From Candidatus Brocadiaceae bacterium (GTDB lineage Bacteria > Planctomycetota > Brocadiia > Brocadiales > Bathyanammoxibiaceae), in contig JASEHG010000122.1 in the NCBI GenBank assembly GCA_030018855.1, forward strand, positions 1-6,137: DNA of 6,137 nucleotides. Reading direction: 5' to 3'. Of this stretch, positions 1 to 5,211 are shown in pieces (within the stretch, counting starts at the first letter, position 1; every line of letters begins with the position of its first letter). A model generated the notes under the pieces. That model did not search any database. It was given only the letters and a program-made list of their open reading frames with translations, and was not told where the DNA came from. Both the position numbers and the translations under genes were made by a program.

Positions 1-351
1 GCCTGTGAGACTGTGGTGGACTGTCCCCTGGGCGTCTAACACTACCAGGGTGGGCGTCCAGTGTACGTTGAACCTCTGGGGGAGTGTCTTATTTTCTCCC
101 ACGTGGCACTTGACGGGTATAAAGTGCTGGGAGATGAGACCAACTACCTTTGCCTCTGGATACGTCACGGTATCCATCCTCTGGCAGCCCCCTCACTGGG
201 GGTGATAGAAGTCTACGAGTAGGAGTTTGCCCGTCTCTTGTGCCTTCTTCTGGGCAACCTCAAAATCCTTCTCCCAGGTGATTGTAGCTGCCTGGGAGGA
301 GTTTGCAATTAGAAAGTTTAGTAAGGTGGCGGCAAGGATAAGACTTTTCAT
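1..351 (-). CDS. Exported thioredoxin-fold selenoprotein (UGA = Sec at codon 53), 3' end outside the window
   Basis: Seen: an ATG at 351 follows a strong AAGGAGG at 8 bases. The frame runs 117 codons to the window edge with a single in-frame TGA at 195-193 (codon 53). Residues 1-22 look like a signal peptide: Lys2, a hydrophobic core LILAATLLNFLIA, then SQA-A as a probable cleavage site. The mature part starts with the helix WEKDFEVAQKKAQ, then strand LLLVDFY (43-49), then HPQ-U-GGC-QRMD (50-60). This is a thioredoxin redox site with the first Cys of CxxC replaced by the UGA codon. Downstream are FIPVKCHV (77-84) and WTPTLVVLDAQG (98-109), carrying the cis-Pro typical of thioredoxin folds (Pro100). 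Known: U-x-x-C thioredoxin-like selenoproteins exist in bacteria. Inferred: a periplasmic or extracytoplasmic thiol-disulfide or peroxide-linked reductase. The alternative is a pseudogene or a sequencing error of TGT/TGC to TGA, which the SECIS-like hairpin and intact downstream frame argue against. Confidence 0.82.
151..192 (-). promoter_or_regulatory. Candidate bacterial SECIS hairpin immediately 3' of the UGA
   Basis: On the minus-strand RNA, counting from the base after UGA, a 6-bp perfect stem GGAUAC/GUAUCC (175-170 with 163-158) closes a 6-nt loop CGUGAC (169-164). A second pairing UGCC/GGCA (186-183 with 154-151) forms a lower stem across an asymmetric internal loop. The apical loop begins 23 nt after the UGA and its second base is G. 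Known: bacterial SECIS elements lie within the coding region, with the apical loop roughly 16-37 nt after UGA and a G in the first two loop positions, and SelB binds them. The fit is good, but short hairpins are common and the spacing differs from the E. coli fdhF element, so SelB recognition is inferred. Confidence 0.65.
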
Positions 352-359
352 GACCTGTA

Positions 360-366
360 CCTCCTT
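360..366 (-). promoter_or_regulatory. Shine-Dalgarno AAGGAGG of the selenoprotein gene
   Basis: AAGGAGG reads on the minus strand at 366-360, with 8 bases to the ATG at 351. This near-perfect site fixes the start of a gene that is otherwise hidden by its in-frame TGA, and it shows that the 52-codon leader is really translated. Confidence 0.85.
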
Positions 367-379
367 GTGAGGGGTGGAA

Positions 380-418
380 GTAGGGGCGACCGGTCCGCCT
401 CAGGCGGATCGCCCCTAC
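380..418. repeat. Nested palindromic repeat, GTAGGGGC family, between hhe and the selenoprotein gene
   Basis: Outer arms GTAGGGGCGA (380-389) and TCGCCCCTAC (409-418) are perfect 10-bp complements. Inside is a second perfect hairpin TCCGCC-TCA-GGCGGA (394-408), with an unpaired CCGG at 390-393. No T-tract follows on either strand, so it is not a classical terminator. The outer arm sequence recurs at 5426-5453 and the inner hairpin recurs at 2835-2849, so it appears to be modular. Its job is unknown; REP-like mRNA stabilisation or a processing signal is possible. Confidence 0.85.
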
Positions 419-427
419 AACTTGGGG

Positions 428-1027
428 TTAATGCTGGCAACCGTGCCCATGACCGTGTCCATGTCCGTGACCATGGCCATGCCCATGTCCGTGCTCATGA
501 CCATGTCCGTGACCATGTCCGTGACCGTGCCCATGTCCAGCAGAGCCGACAGAGGCGGCGTGCATAGGTGTTACGACGTCCTTCTCTATCTCTTCTGCGG
601 AGAGTTTTCCATCCAGGATGGGTAGATAGACCTCTTCTTCCTTCCGGAAGTGGACGGCCAGTATCCCCTCTAATTTATTGGAGGCCTTCTGTATCTTCTT
701 GACCTGTTGTTGGGCGGATTCCTTGTAGGCCTGGGCAATTTCTCCTTCTAGTTCGTGGATGTAGGCCTTGATGGCCTCGTGGTCCACTTCCATGGTCCTG
801 GTGAACATGGGGTTTTTCATTACCTCCCCTACCTTACGGTAGAGGTATTTCTCCTCGGCCTCGGCGTGGGGCAGGAGTTCCAGTTTGAGGAATTCCATGA
901 AGTCCTGGAGTTGCATCCTCTCACGGGCGCTGAACCTGTCCAGGGCTTCTACCGCCTTCCAGTAGCCTTCCAGTCTCTGTTCCAGGTGTTTATGATGTTC
1001 CCTGATTTCTTCGGTGGGTCTTACCAT
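428..1027 (-). CDS. Hemerythrin-like HHE-domain protein with a C-terminal Gly-His repeat tail
   Basis: A 199-residue protein starting ATG at 1027, five bases after a GGAGG. Residues 1-150 are an all-helical hemerythrin-like (HHE cation-binding) domain. Candidate diiron ligands are spaced as expected: His11/12 or His14 in REHHKHLE, His54 with Glu58 in LLPHAEAEEKYLYRKV, His83 in VDHEAI, and His126 with Glu130/131 in HFRKEEEVYLPIL. After a short linker, residues 164-199 are almost pure Gly-His dipeptide (7 GH, one EH, 8 GH, then GCQH), holding 17 His. Known: HHE proteins bind iron and act in O2, NO or iron-related responses; His-rich tails usually bind Ni, Zn, Co or Cu. No signal peptide is seen, so it is probably cytoplasmic. 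It lies 67 bases after accD and 76 before the selenoprotein gene. The HHE fold is solid; the ligand, sensor or storage role is inferred. Confidence 0.85.
   Translation of the reverse strand: MVRPTEEIREHHKHLEQRLEGYWKAVEALDRFSARERMQLQDFMEFLKLELLPHAEAEEKYLYRKVGEVMKNPMFTRTMEVDHEAIKAYIHELEGEIAQAYKESAQQQVKKIQKASNKLEGILAVHFRKEEEVYLPILDGKLSAEEIEKDVVTPMHAASVGSAGHGHGHGHGHGHGHEHGHGHGHGHGHGHGHGHGCQH
431..538 (-). repeat. Degenerate 6-base tandem repeat coding the Gly-His tail
   Basis: The 36-codon tail is built from alternating Gly and His codons (GGN CAY), giving a 6-base period. Longer near-identical blocks of 12 to 18 bases recur, such as CATGTCCGTGAC on the plus strand. Gly codons vary (GGC, GGA, GGT), so the tract is not a pure repeat, but its length could vary between strains by slippage in 6-base steps without breaking the frame. 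Confidence 0.8.
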
Positions 1028-1132
1028 TTAATCCTCCGTTGTCTCGTTCTAGTTTTTACTGCAACACACGCAGGCTAAAGCCTGCGGCTACCACTCATAT
1101 CTGATTTTCCGTTGTCTCATTTTGGTCTTTAC
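1025..1132 (-). repeat. 35-base direct duplication (1025-1059 and 1098-1132) flanking a palindrome
   Basis: Bases 1098-1132 (the accD 3' end) and 1025-1059 (the hhe ribosome site and ATG) are copies offset by 73 bases. They match at 26 of 35 positions and every mismatch is a transition. The best-conserved core on the minus strand is GAGACAACGGA. The copy next to hhe, read in the accD frame, ends NETTED-TAA with the hhe ATG following at once. The insert between the copies carries the 1069-1086 hairpin. Confidence 0.75.
1069..1086. repeat. Palindrome CGCAGGC-TAAA-GCCTGCG between accD and hhe
   Basis: Perfect 7-bp arms (8 bp if the A/T pair is included) around TAAA. No T-run follows on the minus strand, so termination before hhe is not supported. 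It belongs to a different sequence family from the GTAGGGGC palindromes. Confidence 0.75.
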
Positions 1133-2039
1133 CACGGTCTTCCTTTGTTGAGAATGGCCCTGCCGTTTCCTGGGTGGTTACATTGGGGATTTGTTCTGCC
1201 CCATTTGCAACTTTGACTTCGGCCTCATCTGATGGGCCGACCATGAAGTCTATCAATCTGGATAGTTCTCTGCGCATGTCCTGGCGGGAGACAATCATGT
1301 CCAGGAAACCATGTTCCAGGAGGAACTCTGCCGTCTGGAATCCCTCGGGCAGGGTCTTCTTGATGGTCTGTTCAATGACCCTCGGGCCAGCGAAACCTAT
1401 GAGTGCTCCAGGTTCAGCGACGATAATGTCTCCCAGAGAGGCGTAACTGGCCATGACTCCGCCCATGGTGGGGTCTGTGAGCACGGAAATGAATATCCCG
1501 TTGGCCTCCCGCAGGCTGAAGAGGGCCGCGCTGGTCTTGGCCATCTGCATGAGGGAGAACATGCCCTCATGCATCCTGGCACCTCCCCCTGAGCCTGAGA
1601 TGATTACCAGGGGAAGTCTCTTCTCTCGGGCCAGGGCGGCCGCCCTGGCGATCTTCTCTCCTACTACCGAGCCCATGCTACCCATGATAAAATTAGAGTC
1701 TGTGGTACCAAAGACTATTTTTCTATTGTGGATGGTACCTGTACCTACCAGGGCGGCGTCTTTTAGACCCGTCCGTTTCTGTTCTGTCTGGACCTTTTCC
1801 TTGTAGCCCTTAAAATCCAGGGGGTCAGCGGGTTCCATGTCTGGCCAGAACTCTTGGAAACTCCCCTCATCCAGGGTTATACGTATCCTCTCCCAGGCGG
1901 GGATGCGGAAGTGATAATCACATTCAGGGCAGACGTAGAAGCGTTCCACCATGGCCTTCCTGTAGATAAGGCCGCTACAGCCTTCACACTTTATCCAGAG
2001 TCCGTCAGGGATTACCCTCTTTTTCCTGGGGATTACCAT
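1095..2039 (-). CDS. accD: Acetyl-CoA carboxylase carboxyltransferase subunit beta
   Basis: Beta subunit of the biotin-dependent carboxyltransferase, which works with AccA to move the carboxyl group from carboxybiotin to acetyl-CoA and form malonyl-CoA for fatty-acid synthesis in the cytoplasm. The N-terminal zinc ribbon is complete: Cys18-x2-Cys21 and Cys37-x2-Cys40. The crotonase-like core shows SNFIMGSMGSVVGEKIARA (115-133), SGSGGGARMHEG (148-159), SLMQMAKTSAAL (162-173), TDPTMGGVMAS (188-198) and GDIIVAEPGALIGFAGPRV (203-221). Length 314. The last 45 or so residues are acidic or polar and low in complexity, with no recognised domain. ATG at 2039 follows the rpe TAA with no gap, with GGGAG ten bases upstream inside rpe, so translational coupling is likely. 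Relative to the usual SASGGARMQE, the glycine-rich loop has one extra Gly. accA is not in the window. Confidence 0.96.
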   Translation of the reverse strand: MVIPRKKRVIPDGLWIKCEGCSGLIYRKAMVERFYVCPECDYHFRIPAWERIRITLDEGSFQEFWPDMEPADPLDFKGYKEKVQTEQKRTGLKDAALVGTGTIHNRKIVFGTTDSNFIMGSMGSVVGEKIARAAALAREKRLPLVIISGSGGGARMHEGMFSLMQMAKTSAALFSLREANGIFISVLTDPTMGGVMASYASLGDIIVAEPGALIGFAGPRVIEQTIKKTLPEGFQTAEFLLEHGFLDMIVSRQDMRRELSRLIDFMVGPSDEAEVKVANGAEQIPNVTTQETAGPFSTKEDRGKDQNETTENQI

Positions 2040-2759
2040 TTAATGTCTACTCCCAACGGTGGCCGGGTCACTTCCGGCAAGGAAGTTTTCCTGTGTCAGA
2101 TGGCGGAGGTCTCTAACCGCCTGTGCCGGGTCCTTCTTGCCGAAGATACCTTTGGCAGAAGCCATGATATTGGCCCCGTGCCTTGCGGCAATGAGTACTG
2201 TCTCCTCGTTGATTCCGCCGTCTACCATTATGTCTAACTCGGGAGATAGGGACCTCAGGTGTCTGAGTTTAGGCATGACACCCTCAATGAACTTCTGTCC
2301 TGCGAAGCCGGGGTTGACCGTCATTACCAGCAGGAGGTCTACCTCTCCCAGGAGGCCTTCTACCCTCTCAGCCTGGGTGGGGGGGTTAAGGCTTATGCCC
2401 ACCCTGAAACCTGCCTCTCTTAACTGGGATATTACCCTTCGGGGTTCGTCTCTGGATTCTATATGGAACGTGAAGTAGTCCCCCTTTCCAGAGACCTGCC
2501 GGAAGGGTTCAACAAACTTAGAAGGGTATTCCACCATGAGGTGGAGGTCCAGGGGTACCCTGGCTGCCTTCTTGATGCCTTCTACTACGAAGGGTCCCAT
2601 AGTGAGGTTGGGTACAAAGTGTCCATCCATTATGTCCACGTGTATGAGGTCCACACCGCCCTCTTGCACCTTTTGTATCTCTCTCTCCAGGTGCAGTGGG
2701 TCAGCGGCCAGGATAGAGGCCCCTATCTTGATTTTGGGGTGAGGTCTTGGTTCTTTCAA
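2040..2759 (-). CDS. rpe: Ribulose-phosphate 3-epimerase
   Basis: Interconverts ribulose-5-phosphate and xylulose-5-phosphate (pentose-phosphate pathway, Calvin cycle) as a cytoplasmic TIM barrel. Visible active-site residues: Ser15 in GASILAAD, His40 and Asp42 in HVDIMDGHFVPN, His73 and Met75 in DLHLMVEYP, Met146 in MTVNPGFAGQKF, and the second acid-base Asp180 in VDGGIN. Length 239 against about 220 for the family, with a short N-terminal extension and a C-terminal tail. The start is a TTG at 2759; no ATG or GTG lies in frame before residue 44, and homology from Lys11 onward requires an upstream start. No good Shine-Dalgarno is seen, and an 8-bp hairpin sits just before it. Odd: the phosphate-binding motif usually reading VAGSAIF is ASAKGIF (200-206), so the normal Gly-Ser is Ala202-Lys203. 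It abuts accD with no gap. Identity is firm; the start is less so. Confidence 0.93.
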   Translation of the reverse strand: MKEPRPHPKIKIGASILAADPLHLEREIQKVQEGGVDLIHVDIMDGHFVPNLTMGPFVVEGIKKAARVPLDLHLMVEYPSKFVEPFRQVSGKGDYFTFHIESRDEPRRVISQLREAGFRVGISLNPPTQAERVEGLLGEVDLLLVMTVNPGFAGQKFIEGVMPKLRHLRSLSPELDIMVDGGINEETVLIAARHGANIMASAKGIFGKKDPAQAVRDLRHLTQENFLAGSDPATVGSRH

Positions 2760-2767
2760 TTTTATGG

Positions 2768-2786
2768 TAATTCTCTGGGAGAATTA
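2768..2786 (-). promoter_or_regulatory. Perfect 19-base palindrome upstream of the rpe TTG start
   Basis: TAATTCTC (2768-2775) and GAGAATTA (2779-2786) form an 8-bp inverted repeat around TGG, ending 8 bases before the rpe TTG. In RNA it would be a stable hairpin covering the region where a ribosome site should be. In DNA it has the form of an operator for a dimeric regulator. The stem is not followed by a U-tract, so it is not a terminator. Which role applies cannot be told from sequence. Confidence 0.5.
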
Positions 2787-2825
2787 GGTTTCAATCTCTG
2801 TCTTTGTGGTCTATCTGGACATTAT

Positions 2826-2853
2826 GAGGTGGCATCCGCCTCAGGCGGACCTC
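2826..2853. repeat. Palindromic repeat overlapping the pgk stop codon
   Basis: The core TCCGCC-TCA-GGCGGA (2835-2849) is identical to the inner hairpin at 394-408. Outer GAGG (2826-2829) and CCTC (2850-2853) can pair, with TGGCA unpaired on one side, mirroring the CCGG bulge of the other copy. On the minus strand the loop TGA is the pgk stop codon, and the 5' arm codes the last residues Arg-Ser-Ala. Confidence 0.8.
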
Positions 2854-4073
2854 CCAACTAAAACCCGCCTCTTTTCCTCGTAGATTTGTTTGTTGGTAAG
2901 GGCCGCAATACCAGGGAGCTCCCCGCCTTCCAGGAGTTTGAGGAAGGCACCGCCGCCCGTAGAGATGTATGAGATCCCAAAGGTGGCGCCTGCCCTGTGG
3001 AAGGCCACGTCCGTGTCGCCTCCTCCCACTATGGTCAGGGCATGAGAGTTAGTTACAGCCTCTACCATCGCATAGGTACCCCTGCTGAAGGCATCCATCT
3101 CAAAGGCCCCCATAGGCCCGTTCCATATTATTGTGCGGGCGTCGGAGAGGGCCTCCACAAAAAGTCTGGTGCTGGCAGGGCCGATATCAAGGGCGTACCA
3201 GTTGGGGGGTATCTCCTGGAAGGTAACTACCTTGGTCGCGGCCTTGGGGTCAAATTTCTCTGCCACCACGAAGTCCACAGGGAGGTAAAATTTTATCCCA
3301 TTTTTCCTGGCCTTTTCCATTACGACTTTTACCTCTTCCAGCAGGCTATCTTCTACCAGAGAGCGACCCACCTCATACCCCTGGGCCTTGAGGAAGGTGA
3401 ATGCCATGGCCCCTCCGATAAGGATTTTATCCATCTTTTTGGAGAGGTTCTCTACAATCTTTATCTTGTCCGATACCTTTGCTCCCCCCAGTATGGCCAC
3501 CACTGGACGCAGTGGGTTGTTAACGGCCTTTTCAAAGTATTCCATTTCTTTCTTAATCAAGAAACCTACGGCGGCTACCGGGACAGAGTCGTTGATGCCC
3601 ACCATAGAGGCGTGGGAGCGGTGGCAATTCCCGAAGGCCTCCTGGATAAAGACCTCGCAAAGGCCCGCCAGTTCCCGGGCAAACCCCTGGTCGTTCTTTT
3701 CCTCCTCCGGGTGGAACCTCAGGTTCTCAAGGAGTATTACGTCTCCCGGGTTCATCTTGTCTACCAGCTTCTTTACCTTGGGGCCGATGCAGTCTTCTGC
3801 CAGGGGTACTTCCTTACCCAGCAGCCTGGAGAGCCTCTTAGCCACCGGGCGGAGGCTGAGGCCGGGGACTGTCTTCCCTTTGGGTCTCCCAAGATGGGAG
3901 GTGAGGATGACCCTGGCCCTCTCATCAAGGAGGAAGTTTATCGTAGGTAGGGTTGCCCTTATGCGGGAGTCATCCGTGATATTCCCTTCTGCGTCCAGGG
4001 GGACGTTATAATCCACCCTTACCATCACCCTTTTTCCCTTCACTTCCAGGTCTTTTATAAAGAGTTTCTCCAT
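2841..4073 (-). CDS. pgk: Phosphoglycerate kinase
   Basis: Transfers phosphate between 1,3-bisphosphoglycerate and ADP, giving 3-phosphoglycerate and ATP, reversibly; glycolysis, gluconeogenesis or the Calvin cycle, cytoplasmic. All signatures are present over 410 residues. The N-terminal substrate domain has VRVDYNVP (18-25, with Arg19, Asp21, Asn23), SHLGRPKG (59-66), ENLRFHPEEE (116-125) and HRSHAS (151-156). The C-terminal nucleotide domain has AILGGAKVSDK (193-203), IGGAMAFTFL (219-228), NGPMGAFE (318-325), GGGDTDVAF (350-358) and STGGGAFLKLLEG (371-383). Length is normal. ATG at 4073 has GGGGAG five bases upstream, and the gene starts 12 bases after the gap stop, so the two are surely co-transcribed. 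The last three codons and the stop lie in a palindromic repeat, so the extreme C-terminus was probably replaced by repeat insertion without loss of core residues. Confidence 0.97.
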   Translation of the reverse strand: MEKLFIKDLEVKGKRVMVRVDYNVPLDAEGNITDDSRIRATLPTINFLLDERARVILTSHLGRPKGKTVPGLSLRPVAKRLSRLLGKEVPLAEDCIGPKVKKLVDKMNPGDVILLENLRFHPEEEKNDQGFARELAGLCEVFIQEAFGNCHRSHASMVGINDSVPVAAVGFLIKKEMEYFEKAVNNPLRPVVAILGGAKVSDKIKIVENLSKKMDKILIGGAMAFTFLKAQGYEVGRSLVEDSLLEEVKVVMEKARKNGIKFYLPVDFVVAEKFDPKAATKVVTFQEIPPNWYALDIGPASTRLFVEALSDARTIIWNGPMGAFEMDAFSRGTYAMVEAVTNSHALTIVGGGDTDVAFHRAGATFGISYISTGGGAFLKLLEGGELPGIAALTNKQIYEEKRRVLVGRSA

Positions 4074-4085
4074 GTATGCTCCCCG

Positions 4086-5087
4086 TTAGACTTTTGCCAT
4101 CAATTCAATTAGTTCTACCATCCTCTGAGAGAACCCCCACTCGTTGTCGTACCAGCCCATTACCTTGACCAGGTTGTCCTGGATGGTATAGGTGGACAGG
4201 GAATCAAAGATACAGGAATGGGAGTTACCGATGATGTCGGAGGAGACTATTGGCTCATCGCAGTATTCCAGGATACCCTTGAGGGGCCCCTGGGCGGCCT
4301 GTTTGAATGCCTGGTTAACCTCCTCCTTAGTGGTCTTTTTCTTAAGGAGCGCTACCAGGTCAGTGATGGAGCCGTCGGCTACCGGCACCCTCATGGCGAT
4401 ACCGTCCAGTTTACCTTTTAGTTCTGGTATTACCTCTCCTATGGCCTTTGCAGCGCCTGTGGTGGTGGGGATGATGTTGGTAGCCGCACCCCTTGCCCTC
4501 CTGAGGTCTGAATGGATGAGGTCAGTTACCCTCTGGTCGTTGGTGTAGGCGTGAATGGTAGTCATAAGGCCCTTTTCTATCCCGAAATTCTCATGGAGTA
4601 CCTTGGCCATGGGGGCAAGAGAGTTTGTGGTGCAAGAGGCATTAGAGAGGATTTTGTGCTCGGGTTTGAGGAGATGCTGGTTTACTCCCAGGACGATTGT
4701 TGCGTCTACTCCGTCCTTGGGAGGGGCAGAGAGGAGCACCTTCTTTGCACCAGCCTGGAGGTGTTTCTCACAATCGGCCCTGGAGGTGAATATCCCGGTG
4801 GATTCTATGGCGACGTCCACGCCAAGGTCTTTCCAGGGGAGCCTGGCAGGGTCCTTTTCCTTCAAGAGTTTGATAGTCTTGCCGTTTACTATCAGGGCAT
4901 CTCCTTTGGATTCTACGGTGCCCTGGAATTTACGATGCACCGAGTCGTACTTCAGAAGGAATGCCAGGGATTTGGCATCGGCGAGGTCATTTATGGCTAC
5001 TACCTCTATATTGGGTCTCTTTGCTATGGCCCTAAAGGTTATTCTTCCTATCCTACCAAAGCCATTTATGCCTACTTTGATTGGCAT
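4086..5087 (-). CDS. gap: Glyceraldehyde-3-phosphate dehydrogenase, type I
   Basis: Oxidises glyceraldehyde-3-phosphate with phosphate and NAD+ to 1,3-bisphosphoglycerate, the substrate of the next gene. Length 333, the family norm. The Rossmann part starts with KVGINGFGRIGR (4-15); Asp34 in AINDLAD follows strand 2 and favours NAD+ over NADP+. The catalytic Cys152 is in SNASCTTNSLAP (148-159) and the activating His179 in IHAYTNDQ. RRARGAATNIIPTTTGAAKA and the C-terminal WYDNEWGFSQRM are also intact. ATG at 5087 has AAGGAGAGG about 10 bases upstream. It is the first gene of the minus-strand series, 12 bases before pgk, with a good promoter upstream. No tpiA is linked, although gap-pgk-tpiA is a common order elsewhere. 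Confidence 0.98.
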   Translation of the reverse strand: MPIKVGINGFGRIGRITFRAIAKRPNIEVVAINDLADAKSLAFLLKYDSVHRKFQGTVESKGDALIVNGKTIKLLKEKDPARLPWKDLGVDVAIESTGIFTSRADCEKHLQAGAKKVLLSAPPKDGVDATIVLGVNQHLLKPEHKILSNASCTTNSLAPMAKVLHENFGIEKGLMTTIHAYTNDQRVTDLIHSDLRRARGAATNIIPTTTGAAKAIGEVIPELKGKLDGIAMRVPVADGSITDLVALLKKKTTKEEVNQAFKQAAQGPLKGILEYCDEPIVSSDIIGNSHSCIFDSLSTYTIQDNLVKVMGWYDNEWGFSQRMVELIELMAKV

Positions 5088-5097
5088 GGGAACGTGT

Positions 5098-5106
5098 CCT
5101 CTCCTT
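5098..5106 (-). promoter_or_regulatory. Ribosome binding site of gap
   Basis: AAGGAGAGG on the minus strand, 10 bases before the ATG at 5087. It supports this start for GAPDH, which also matches the usual N-terminus of the family. Confidence 0.75.
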
Positions 5107-5164
5107 TTTGTAGTCGGACGGTGTTATCGCTGAATTGGTTACTCGTTGACTCACAAAAAATACA

Positions 5165-5192
5165 ATTTTAACACCGAATGGGATTTTGTCAA
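5165..5192 (-). promoter_or_regulatory. Sigma70-type promoter of the gap operon
   Basis: A perfect -35 TTGACA (5192-5187) and a 5/6 -10 TAAAAT (5170-5165) are spaced by 16 bases. Transcription would start near 5158, leaving a leader of about 70 bases before the gap ATG. The leader shows no obvious riboswitch. This is the only convincing promoter in the window, and the tight or repeat-filled gaps downstream show no other strong one. Confidence 0.7.
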
Positions 5193-5211
5193 TCATTGAT
5201 GTTTGAGTAGA

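Noticed and set aside
193..195. The in-frame TGA as a pseudogene mutation or genuine stop
   Set aside because: It sits precisely at the redox-active position, is followed by 64 open codons with the cis-Pro motif and a SECIS-like hairpin, and the start region is well formed. A sequencing error cannot be fully excluded.
193..195. A genetic code in which UGA is always sense
   Set aside because: pgk, accD and the nitroreductase gene all end with TGA at the length expected for their families or at a clear gene boundary.
380..418. Rho-independent terminator between hhe and the selenoprotein gene
   Set aside because: The hairpin is strong, but no T-run follows on either strand.
374..625. Plus-strand open frames rich in Met-Ser-Val-Thr or His-Asp-Val-Arg repeats
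   Set aside because: They are the antisense readings of the Gly-His codon tract of the HHE gene.
2997..3950. A 317-codon open frame on the plus strand
   Set aside because: It lies wholly antisense to pgk, which has every family motif; the translated sequence has no recognisable domain and no ribosome site.
4512..5171. A 219-codon open frame on the plus strand
   Set aside because: Antisense to the intact gap gene and running through its promoter; a shadow of that gene's codon use.
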